From Acidobacteriota bacterium (GTDB lineage: Bacteria > Acidobacteriota > Vicinamibacteria > Vicinamibacterales > UBA8438): 36,994 nucleotides of DNA. The stretch lies in the NCBI GenBank assembly GCA_026708265.1, contig JAPOVI010000368.1, forward strand, positions 37,126 to 74,119, in the 5' to 3' direction. How positions within the stretch are numbered: the first letter of the stretch is position 1; each line of letters begins with the position of its first letter. The position numbers and the translations under genes were made by a program. Below the pieces are notes generated by a model. The model saw only the letters and a list, made by a program, of their open reading frames with translations, had not been told where the DNA came from and made no database searches. Positions 30,252 to 36,994 of the stretch are shown here, piece after piece.

Positions 30252-32465
30252 TCACCGCGTCATGCGGTAGGGACGGTGCGCGAGGTAGTAGCCCAGGCGC
30301 TCGTTGATTGCCGCCGTGCGCGACTCGAAGCCCGCCGTCTCGCTCGAGCGCGCTGCCGCCTCGCGCGCCAGCGCAATCGCCTCATCGAAGCGTCCGTCCC
30401 CCGCATACGCGGCGGCGAGCGTATCGAGCACCACGGGGTGCGTGCTGCCGTAGAGCGATCGGGCGCGCTCGGCCAGCGCTATCGCCCGCCCCACGTCCCG
30501 CAGCTCTCCTTCCGGCGCCGTCGCCAGCAGCCAGGCCAGCTCGACCAGGGCGCGCGGTGCGGCGGGAGCGAGCTCGACCGCCCGCTCGTACTGGGCGATG
30601 GCGGCCTCCGGATCGCCTTCGACGAGCAACGCGGCGCCGAGGCTGGCGCGGGCCTCCGGGTAGTCGGGGTCCAGGGCGACCGCCCGCCGAAACGACTCCA
30701 CGGCCTCGGTGACCGGCTCGTCGGGCTGGCGGCGGGCCATCAGCGCCAGCCCGAGGTTGTAGTGGGCCGCCGCCTCCCGGGGGCCGAACTCGACCGCCAG
30801 CCGGTAGTGCGCAAGGGCGTTCGCGCGGTCGCCGGTCGTGTCGAGCAACGCCCCCAGGTTGTTGTGCGCCTCGCTGTAGGTCGGCTCGATGGCGATCGCC
30901 CGGCGGTAAGCCCCGATCGCCTGCCGGATGGACCCCTGCGCCTGCAGCACGCTGCCGAGGTTGTAGTGGGCGTCCGGAAAGTCCGGCGCCAGCCGGATCG
31001 CCTGGCGCAGCTCCTGCTCCGCCAGCGCGACCTGCCCCACCTCCATGTAGCGCACGGCGAGACCCGTGCGGCTCTCGTGATCGTTCGGGTCGCGGCGCAG
31101 CCGCGCCTGGTAGCCGAGAATCTCGTCCCGCGCCGACTTGACGCGCAAGGCGCCGGTCAGCGCGGCGCGGTCCTCCGGTCCGGCCGGGACGACCTGCAGC
31201 AGCAGTTGCGCCATCTCGTCGCTCGACTGCGGGCCGAAGACCACGCGTTGCGGCGGGTCGTGCGGATTGCGCGGATTCGCGGCCGAGTTGTCGTAGATGT
31301 AGCTCATCTCGACGCGCGTCCCCGCGGGCAGGTGGACCGGCGTCCGGTAGCGGTACTCGTCCTGCCAGTTGAAGTCCCAGTCGTCGATGCGCAGCAGCGT
31401 GCGCTCCGCCCCGTCCGGCAGCGTCGCGGTGGCCCGCACCTCCCGGCCGAGGTAGTGGGCATGGGGATAGATGGACAGCAGGTCGAGAGCCACCGGCAGG
31501 CGGAAGGCGTCGCGCACCACGTGCGCGCTCTCGCCGGCCGGGATGTCGATCGTCAACGACTGCAGGATGACGGACACCGGCTCGATCGTGGCGGGCGCGT
31601 CGGCGAAGTAGAGGCCGACCTCCGGCTGCACCGGGACGGGCGCGACCCCAGGCAGCATGTGGAGCTGCAGCACGAAGTCGGAGCCGGGCGCGAGGGCCCA
31701 GGAGAGCTCGTCCGATGGCCCGGTCACGGTCCGGCCGGGCGCCCAGCCGAGAACGTGGCCGGGCGGGAACCGGGCCGTCTCGACCATGAAGCCGGAGTAG
31801 CCGGGAAGCGGATCCTCGGCGTCGCGTTCGCGGGCCCGGCCGGTCGTGTCGATGCGGATCGTCGCGTGGTGAATGGGGCTCGCGGGGCCGGGCCGGATCT
31901 CGACCGCACGGACCCAGCGTTCCTCCTCCGTCGGGACGGGCACGACGAACTTCCGGTAGACGTCGGCCTCGCCGCCCGGCAGGACGTACGGCTCGGGCAA
32001 TGCGACGACGAGATCCGGCGTCCCGAGCTGCCAGCCGGCCGCGTCGGGCGGTGCGGCCGGTGCCCCTGGCGGCCCCTCGGGCGCGCCGGCGGCGGCCCAG
32101 CGGCCGATCGCGCCGATGTCGGCATCGCTCAGCCGCCGCTCTCCCTCGAACGCGCCGGCCGGCGCGACCGGCTTCCAGGGGGGCATCATGCGGCCCGCCG
32201 TCGCCTCCGCGATCCGCGCCGCGCGTTGGCGCGCGGCGTCGTAGTCGAGCAGGCTGAACGGGCCGATCCCGCCCGGGCGGTGGCACCCCACACAGTTCGC
32301 CGCGAAGATCGGCGCGACGTCCTCGGTGAAGGTGACCGCGTCCTGGGCGTAGGCGGCATCGGCCACCGCCAAGCCCGCCAGCCCCCACGCGAGGGCGGCG
32401 AACCGCGCGCCGCGGATGAGTCTCGCCATCATGTCGCCGGGCAGTTCGCCCAGCCGCCGATCCAT
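30252..32465 (-). CDS. haem c / PHM-like copper monooxygenase / TPR fusion protein
   Basis: This 737-residue exported protein has three parts. After a signal peptide (FAALAWGLAGLAVADAAYA) a cytochrome c domain carries CVGCH at residues 58-62 and MMPPWKPV. Residues ~120-430 look like a type II copper, ascorbate-dependent monooxygenase (PHM family): SPIHHATIRID near 199, LQLHMLP near 268, PHAHYLG near 334 and VEMSYIYD near 385. They supply the HH, H, HxH and Met expected of the two copper sites, in the right order. A TPR array follows (about 440-720: HYNLGSVLQAQGSIRQAIGAY, AHNNLGALLDTTGDRANALA). It probably oxidises a periplasmic substrate, taking electrons through its own haem. ATG 32465 has AAGGGTG upstream. 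Confidence 0.82.
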   Translation of the reverse strand: MDRRLGELPGDMMARLIRGARFAALAWGLAGLAVADAAYAQDAVTFTEDVAPIFAANCVGCHRPGGIGPFSLLDYDAARQRAARIAEATAGRMMPPWKPVAPAGAFEGERRLSDADIGAIGRWAAAGAPEGPPGAPAAPPDAAGWQLGTPDLVVALPEPYVLPGGEADVYRKFVVPVPTEEERWVRAVEIRPGPASPIHHATIRIDTTGRARERDAEDPLPGYSGFMVETARFPPGHVLGWAPGRTVTGPSDELSWALAPGSDFVLQLHMLPGVAPVPVQPEVGLYFADAPATIEPVSVILQSLTIDIPAGESAHVVRDAFRLPVALDLLSIYPHAHYLGREVRATATLPDGAERTLLRIDDWDFNWQDEYRYRTPVHLPAGTRVEMSYIYDNSAANPRNPHDPPQRVVFGPQSSDEMAQLLLQVVPAGPEDRAALTGALRVKSARDEILGYQARLRRDPNDHESRTGLAVRYMEVGQVALAEQELRQAIRLAPDFPDAHYNLGSVLQAQGSIRQAIGAYRRAIAIEPTYSEAHNNLGALLDTTGDRANALAHYRLAVEFGPREAAAHYNLGLALMARRQPDEPVTEAVESFRRAVALDPDYPEARASLGAALLVEGDPEAAIAQYERAVELAPAAPRALVELAWLLATAPEGELRDVGRAIALAERARSLYGSTHPVVLDTLAAAYAGDGRFDEAIALAREAAARSSETAGFESRTAAINERLGYYLAHRPYRMTR

Positions 32466-32513
32466 GTTATACACCCTTCACCGTCAATCGGCGGCTTCCG
32501 CGTGCGGCGCGAG

Positions 32514-32531
32514 CGCGACCTTGCGGTCGCG
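32514..32531. repeat. short hairpin beside the palindromic element
   Basis: CGCGACC (32514-32520) and GGTCGCG (32525-32531) form a perfect 7-bp stem around TTGC. It ends three bases before the 55-bp palindrome, and together with the hairpin at 32588-32612 makes about 100 bases of continuous self-complementary DNA between divergent genes. Confidence 0.6.
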
Positions 32532-32534
32532 TTG

Positions 32535-32589
32535 GGAGTCTGCGCGGGGCAGCAACACGCTGAACGGCGCGTTCAGCGGCGCAGACTCC
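32535..32589. repeat. 55-bp palindromic element with nested hairpin
   Basis: GGAGTCTGCGC (32535-32545) and GCGCAGACTCC (32579-32589) are perfect 11-bp inverted arms. Inside is a second perfect stem, GCTGAAC (32559-32565) and GTTCAGC (32571-32577), around GGCGC. It lies between the divergent PHM-like fusion and haem c/propeller genes. The related element is at 22026-22079. Confidence 0.8.
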
Positions 32590-32612
32590 GAGCCCGGAAT
32601 CCCCGGGCTCGG
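32588..32612 (+). promoter_or_regulatory. stem-loop in the leader of the haem c/propeller gene
   Basis: CCGAGCCCGG (32588-32597) and CCGGGCTCGG (32603-32612) form a perfect 10-bp stem with a 5-base loop, three bases before the Shine-Dalgarno sequence GGAGGGAGG (32616-32624). Such a hairpin would be expected to influence access to the ribosome-binding site. It shares two bases with the right arm of the 55-bp palindrome. Confidence 0.65.
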
Positions 32613-32629
32613 GACGGAGGGAGGCGACA

Positions 32630-34798
32630 GTGAGAAGCTCAATCGTGCGGCGGACGTGGCTCGCCGGCGCGGCGCTCGCGGCGGCGGCCGGCGTGCTGTG
32701 GCTGGGCGGGGCGACCCTTCCCGCGGCCGGCGACGACGGCGTGATCCGCGGCATCGTCCAGAGCGACGCCGGACCGGAAGCCGGGGTGTGGGTCATCGCG
32801 GCCACCTCGGATCTGGAGACGGTGTTCCGGAAGATCGTCGTCACCGGCGACGACGGCCGGTTCCTCGTGCCCGACCTGCCCGACGCCGACTACGAGGTCT
32901 GGTCCCGCGGCTACGGGCTGATCGATTCCACCCCGGTGGCCGCCCGCCCCGGCGACGACGTGGAGCTGGCTCCGGCCGTCGCCACCGACCCGCGCGACGC
33001 CGCGGCCATCTACCCCGCGAACTACTGGTACGCGATGCTCGAGGTGCCGGACGCAGGCGAGTTCCCGGGCACGGGTCCCCGCGGCAACGGCATCAGCCGC
33101 CAGATGCGCAACCAGGCGGAGTGGGTCGACCGCCTCAAGGACGGCTGTCAGCTCTGCCACCAGATGGGCAACCTGGCGACGCGCGAGGTGCCGAACCTGG
33201 ACGACTACGACTCGACGCTGCACGCCTGGGAGCAGCGCGTGCTGATCGGCGCCACCGGGGCGGGCATGAACGCCGGCATCGACCGCATGGGCCGGGAGCG
33301 GTCGCTCCAGTCCTTCGCGAGCTGGACGGACCGCATCATGGACGGTGCGGTGCCGCCCGCGCCGCCGCGGCCGGCGGGCGCCGAGCGCAACGTGGTCCTG
33401 ACGCAGTGGGGCTGGTCGAGCGAGCGCGGCTTCATCCACGACGAGATCACCACCGACAAGCGGAACCCGACCGTCAACGCCAACGGGCCGGTCTACGGCG
33501 TCGACATGCTGGGCAAGCTCGCCGTGGCGGACCCGGTTCGCCACCTGGCCTTCGAGCTCGACATCCCGACCCGGACCCCGATGGACCGCCGCGGCACCGG
33601 CTACGGCGCCCCGACGGTCGCCCCGGTGCCCTCGCCCTACTGGGGCGACGAGGTCGTCGAGCGGACGGGCCCCGCCAATCCGCACAACCCGATGATGGAC
33701 GCCCGCGGACGCGTCTGGATGACGTCGACGATCCGGCCGCGCGAGAATCCGTCGTGGTGCCGGGAGTCGGATCACCCCTCCGTCGAGCGGTTCCCGCTCC
33801 AGCGCGCGGGACGGCAGATGTCCTACTACGACCCGGAGCAGGAGGAGTTCGTCCTCATCGACACCTGCTTCGACACGCACCACCTGCAGTTCGCCGAGGA
33901 TGCCGACGACACGCTGTGGATCAGCGGCGACAGCAACGTCGTCGGCTGGATCAACACGCGGCTCTACGACGAGACGGCCAACGAGCAGGCCTCGCAGGGC
34001 TGGTGCCCGACCATCCTCGACACCAACGGCGACGGGCGGGCCGGCGCCTACGTCGAGCCGGGCGAGGCGCCCGACCCGGCGAAGGACACCCGCATCAACG
34101 GCTTCGCCTACGGCATCATCCCCAACCCGGTGGACGGCTCCGTGTGGGTGGCGCGGCCGTACCCGAACCCCGTGCCCGGCCAGCTCGTGCGCCTCGATCC
34201 CGAGACGTGCCTCGCCGAGGTCTACGAGCCGCCGTTCGAGACCGACGCCGTGCCGCCCGAGCAGTGGGGCCACGGCCCGCGCGGGATCGACGTCGACCGC
34301 AACGGCCTCATCTGGACCGCGCTCGGGGGCAGCGGCCACCTCGCGAGCTTCGACCGCAGCAAGTGCGCCCTGCTGAACGGGCCGGACGCCACCGGCCAGC
34401 ACTGCCCCGAGGGGTGGACGCTCTATCCGACCCCCGGGCCGCAGATGGCCGGCGTCTCGGCGGCGGGGAGCGCCGACTTCCACTACTACATGTGGGTCGA
34501 CCAGTTCGACACGCTCGGCCTCGGGGCCGACGTGCCTCTGGTCAACGGGACGACGTCCGACTCGCTGATTGCGCTCGTCCCGGAGACGGGCGAGATGCTG
34601 ACGCTCCGCGTCCCCTACCCGCTCGGGTTCTACACGCGCGGGCTCGACGGCCGGATCGACGATCCGGACGCCGGCTGGAAGGGGCGCGGCGTCTGGGCGA
34701 GCAACGACACCATCGCCAACTGGCACAACGAGGGCGGCAAGGGGATGACGAGCGAGATCGTCCGCTTCCAGGTCCGCCCGCATCCGCTGGCGCCGTAG
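32630..34798 (+). CDS. exported haem c protein with carboxypeptidase-regulatory-like and propeller domains
   Basis: This 722-residue protein has a signal peptide (WLAGAALAAAAGVLWLGG). A carboxypeptidase-regulatory-like domain follows (about 38-110: VIRGIVQSDAGPEAGVWVIAA, then DDGRFLVPDLPDADYEVW). A haem c motif CQLCH is at residues 173-177, before a long beta-propeller (for example TLWISGDSNVVGWINT, GSVWVARPYPNPVPG, GIDVDRNGLIWTALGG). Proteins of this build are frequent in Acidobacteria and marine Proteobacteria near cytochrome and alcohol-oxidising proteins. The role is likely periplasmic oxidation or electron transfer, with substrate unknown. GTG 32630 follows GGAGGGAGG by five bases. The upstream stem-loop and palindrome suggest regulation. 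Hairpins follow the stop at 34803-34911. Confidence 0.85.
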   Translation: MRSSIVRRTWLAGAALAAAAGVLWLGGATLPAAGDDGVIRGIVQSDAGPEAGVWVIAATSDLETVFRKIVVTGDDGRFLVPDLPDADYEVWSRGYGLIDSTPVAARPGDDVELAPAVATDPRDAAAIYPANYWYAMLEVPDAGEFPGTGPRGNGISRQMRNQAEWVDRLKDGCQLCHQMGNLATREVPNLDDYDSTLHAWEQRVLIGATGAGMNAGIDRMGRERSLQSFASWTDRIMDGAVPPAPPRPAGAERNVVLTQWGWSSERGFIHDEITTDKRNPTVNANGPVYGVDMLGKLAVADPVRHLAFELDIPTRTPMDRRGTGYGAPTVAPVPSPYWGDEVVERTGPANPHNPMMDARGRVWMTSTIRPRENPSWCRESDHPSVERFPLQRAGRQMSYYDPEQEEFVLIDTCFDTHHLQFAEDADDTLWISGDSNVVGWINTRLYDETANEQASQGWCPTILDTNGDGRAGAYVEPGEAPDPAKDTRINGFAYGIIPNPVDGSVWVARPYPNPVPGQLVRLDPETCLAEVYEPPFETDAVPPEQWGHGPRGIDVDRNGLIWTALGGSGHLASFDRSKCALLNGPDATGQHCPEGWTLYPTPGPQMAGVSAAGSADFHYYMWVDQFDTLGLGADVPLVNGTTSDSLIALVPETGEMLTLRVPYPLGFYTRGLDGRIDDPDAGWKGRGVWASNDTIANWHNEGGKGMTSEIVRFQVRPHPLAP

Positions 34799-34802
34799 CG
34801 GG

Positions 34803-34871
34803 GGCGCCAGGGCCTGCAGGCCGGCCGAGCGGAAACCGGAGCCGCAGGCGGCGGTTTCCGGGCCGGGCGCC
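34803..34871. repeat. large nested inverted repeat after the haem c/propeller gene
   Basis: Three nested arms occur: GGCGCC at 34803 with GGCGCC at 34866, CCGGCC at 34821 with GGCCGG at 34861, and the perfect 9-bp stem CGGAAACCG (34830-34838) with CGGTTTCCG (34852-34860). The palindrome GGCCTGCAGGCC (34811-34822) sits on the left arm. It could fold as a long hairpin in RNA. Confidence 0.6.
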
Positions 34872-34881
34872 GGAGGCCAGG

Positions 34882-34911
34882 GAGGGACCGGACGGTCGTC
34901 TCCGGTCCCTC
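34882..34911 (+). terminator. strong hairpin downstream of the haem c/propeller gene
   Basis: GAGGGACCGGA (34882-34892) pairs perfectly with TCCGGTCCCTC (34901-34911) around an 8-base loop, an 11-bp stem 84 bases after the stop codon. There is no T-tract, so if it ends transcription it does so as a GC-rich, non-classical terminator. Confidence 0.55.
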
Positions 34912-35032
34912 TCACGAGCCGACCCCCATCCAGAATGGAGGCCGCGACGCGGCGCCTGGTGTCCTGTCACCGTGGGTCGTGACGGACGTAGTGGAACGAA
35001 TGCGTCAAGGGGAACCGCTGGTTCGAGACGGG

Positions 35033-36562
35033 ATGCAAGCCATGCAGAGTCGACTCACACCGATGCCGCGCGCCGGGGGGGCGTTCGTCACCGCCTGCTT
35101 CACCGCCCTCAGTGTCCTGCCGGCGGCGTCCCTCCTCGCAGCCCCGACCGCGGCGGACGACCGGCGGCTCCCGGACGCGGCGCGCGACGGCGATCGGGCG
35201 GTGATCGCGCGACTGCTTGCCGAGGCGGTGGACGTTGACGCGGCGGCGGTCGACGGGACGACGGCGCTCCACTGGGCCGTCTACCGGGATGACGCCGAGC
35301 TGGCGGGGGCGCTGCTCGACGCGGGCGCGGATCCCGACGTCGTCAACCGCAACGGCGCCACGCCGCTCGGGCTCGCCTGCGCGGGCGCCGGCGCGAGGCT
35401 GGTGACGGTGCTGCTCGACGCCGGGGCCGACCCCGGACTCGCTCCCCGGGGGGAGGCGCCGCTGCTGACCTGCGCGCACACGGGAGCCGTCGCGGCGGTG
35501 CGGGCGCTGCTGTCCCGCGGCGCGGACATCGACGCGGCGGACACCTGGCGCGGCCAGACTCCGCTGATGTGGGCCGCGGCCGAGAACCACGTGCCGGTCA
35601 TGAACGTGCTGCTCGAGGGAGGCGCCGCGGTAGATGCCGCCTCGACGGGTGGCTTCACCGCCCTGATGTTCGCCGTCCGCCAGGACGCCCGCGACGCCGC
35701 GCGGCTGCTCCTCGCGGCCGGAGCGGACCTCGACGCGCGAGCGCCGAACGGGCAGAGCCTCCTGCGGATGGCGATCACCAACCGGCACTATCCCCTGGCG
35801 ACGCTGCTGCTCGCGCGCGGCGCCGATCCAACCGCCCGCGACTCGCAGGGCAACACCGCGCTCCACGACCTGGTGGCGGCGCGGGCGCTGCAGCGACGGC
35901 CCCAGGTACCGGCCGCGGTCTCCGAAGGCGCCGCCCTGCACGCGACGGAGAGCCTGGAGCTGATGCGCCTGCTGCTCGAGGCCGGAGCGGACCCCAACGC
36001 GCGAACCGAGCCACGGCCGCGGTTGACGGATGCGCGCGCGCAGGCCGGTGGTCGCCCCGCGATCGACAACCAGGTCAACATGGGCGGCGCCACGCCCTAC
36101 ACCGCGGCCGCCCGCGGCGCCGACCACGAGGCGATGCGGCTCCTGGCCGAGCACGGGGCCGACCCGCGGCTGGCGACGTACGCCAACAACACCGCGCTCA
36201 CCCTCGCGGCCGGCGTCGTCTTCACCGAGGGCCTGCGCCTCCAGCGGCCGGAGCCCGACGTCCTGGCCGCGGTCGAGCTGGCCCTGGCGCACGGCGTGGA
36301 CATCGACGGCGCGAACGCCCACGGGCAGACCGCGCTCCACGGCGCCGTCTACCGCGCCGCCGACAGCGTCATCCGGCACCTCATCGCCGCCGGCGCCCGG
36401 ACCGACCTCGCGGACGAGCTCGACCGCACGCCGCTCGACCTGGCCGAGCAGGGCTTCAACCAGGCCGCCAGCGTCATACGCCGCGACCGCTCCGCCGCCC
36501 TGCTGCGCGAGCTCGGCGCCGTCTCGTCGCGGCCCGCCGCGCCCGCCGACGCGTCGCCGTGA
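35033..36562 (+). CDS. secreted ankyrin-repeat protein (paralogue)
   Basis: This ~509-residue protein has a signal peptide (FVTACFTALSVLPAASLLAA) and about eleven ankyrin repeats (GTTALHWAVYRDDAELAGAL, GATPLGLACAGAGARLVTVL, QTPLMWAAAENHVPVMNVLL, GFTALMFAVRQDARDAARLL, HGQTALHGAVYRAADSVIRHL). The first repeats closely match the protein encoded at 16776-18197 in order and wording, so the two are paralogues. An extended segment between repeats seven and eight (ARALQRRPQVPAAVSEGAAL) is unique to this copy. The start is unclear: ATG 35033 is preferred over 35000 and 35042, none having a strong ribosome-binding site. It precedes a DUF1592 gene in the same orientation. Confidence 0.86.
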   Translation: MQAMQSRLTPMPRAGGAFVTACFTALSVLPAASLLAAPTAADDRRLPDAARDGDRAVIARLLAEAVDVDAAAVDGTTALHWAVYRDDAELAGALLDAGADPDVVNRNGATPLGLACAGAGARLVTVLLDAGADPGLAPRGEAPLLTCAHTGAVAAVRALLSRGADIDAADTWRGQTPLMWAAAENHVPVMNVLLEGGAAVDAASTGGFTALMFAVRQDARDAARLLLAAGADLDARAPNGQSLLRMAITNRHYPLATLLLARGADPTARDSQGNTALHDLVAARALQRRPQVPAAVSEGAALHATESLELMRLLLEAGADPNARTEPRPRLTDARAQAGGRPAIDNQVNMGGATPYTAAARGADHEAMRLLAEHGADPRLATYANNTALTLAAGVVFTEGLRLQRPEPDVLAAVELALAHGVDIDGANAHGQTALHGAVYRAADSVIRHLIAAGARTDLADELDRTPLDLAEQGFNQAASVIRRDRSAALLRELGAVSSRPAAPADASP

Positions 36563-36687
36563 GGCGATTGAGGTCCGCACCGTGCACGCTCCGGCGGCTG
36601 TCGGTTGACGCGACGGGGAGCTGGCGCTCGGCGGGAGGTCGTCGAAAACCGCCCGCGAAGAAGCCGGCGGAGGAACGGAGGCACTCG

Positions 36688-36994
36688 ATGACGATCAGAC
36701 TGCACGCCGCGTTCGCCGGTGCTCTCGTGCTGGCCGCGTTCGCCAGCGGCCTGCCCACCGGAGCGGCCGCCGCGCAGGAACCCGCCGGCCCCGCCGCGGC
36801 TTCCGCGACCGGCAGCGCGCCCGCCGCGCCGGCAGAGGCCGCCGAGTACGGCGCGCTGCTCCAGCGCTACTGCGTCACCTGCCACAACGGCCGGCTGCTG
36901 ACGGCAGGGTTGTCGCTCGACGTAGGGGTCAGCGAGTCCCACGTCGCCGCCGACGCGGAGCTCTGGGAGAAGGTCGTCCAGAAGCTCCGCAGCC
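36688..36994 (+). CDS. DUF1592-type cytochrome c protein, cut by the window edge
   Basis: The first 102 codons are present. A signal peptide (AAFAGALVLAAFASGLPTGA) and a Pro/Ala-rich linker lead to the Planctomycete-type haem c motif (LLQRYCVTCHNGRLL) and LWEKVVQKLRS, matching the beginning of the protein at 22093-24531. GGAGG lies six bases before the ATG at 36688. The gene continues beyond the window and a DUF1552 partner may follow. Confidence 0.85.
   Translation, partial: MTIRLHAAFAGALVLAAFASGLPTGAAAAQEPAGPAAASATGSAPAAPAEAAEYGALLQRYCVTCHNGRLLTAGLSLDVGVSESHVAADAELWEKVVQKLRS

Noticed and set aside
1036..36994. Prophage or integrative element
   Set aside because: No integrase, phage structural gene, attachment-site pair or tRNA is visible, and codon bias looks uniform across the window.

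Overview
The window is one continuous stretch of very GC-rich bacterial chromosome (codon third positions are almost all G or C) carrying about 29 complete genes and one gene cut by the right edge. No tRNA, rRNA, CRISPR array, transposase or phage gene is visible. The gene set points to an uncultured member of the Acidobacteriota, perhaps Vicinamibacteria-like. The indicators are a VWA protein of the acidobacterial type, paired DUF1592/DUF1552 genes with Planctomycete-type haem c motifs, many secreted beta-propeller proteins, secreted ankyrin proteins and carboxypeptidase-regulatory-like proteins. The taxonomy is inferred from gene families, not from a marker gene.

Layout. 1-8 kb: alpha/beta hydrolase, TM2 membrane protein, secreted LRR protein, secreted Fn3-like protein, RecD2 helicase and a divergent M3 metallopeptidase. 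8-11.2 kb: a cyclic-nucleotide-binding/acyltransferase fusion diverging from an AXE1-like esterase. 11.2-18.2 kb: a minus-strand run encoding a small coiled-coil-like protein, a PAL-like NHL propeller fusion, two small cytochromes c, a YVTN propeller, a cupin, an NTF2-fold protein and an ankyrin protein, almost all with export signals. 18.4-20 kb: a long secreted SMP-30/NHL-like propeller. 20.1-21.8 kb: a tight three-gene operon of AdoMet decarboxylase, a methyltransferase-fold protein with an unusual motif I, and a VOC protein. 22-25.9 kb: a DUF1592/DUF1552 pair overlapping by ATGA. 25.9-32.5 kb: a minus-strand run of a TPR lipoprotein, a CarboxypepD_reg-like protein, a VWA protein and a haem c/PHM-like copper monooxygenase/TPR fusion. 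32.6-37 kb: a haem c/propeller protein, a second ankyrin protein and the start of a second DUF1592 gene.

Taken together, the genes describe a periplasmic or cell-surface programme: c-type haem proteins, quinoprotein-like propellers and Tat- or Sec-exported enzymes, probably for oxidative breakdown of organic substrates. The substrates cannot be read from sequence.

The least-explained signal is in the intergenic DNA. A core, GGAGTC(T/C)GCGC and its complement GCGCAGACTCC, recurs at six places. It takes the form of ~82-bp imperfect repeats (10034-10197, 16107-16189), 54-55-bp palindromes (22026-22079, 32535-32589) and single half-sites (2647-2658, 18317-18328). Four of the six lie between divergently transcribed genes. 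Other points of interest are the methyltransferase-fold gene overlapping AdoMet decarboxylase, the haem-PHM-TPR fusion, and PAL-like and PHM-like proteins in the same window.
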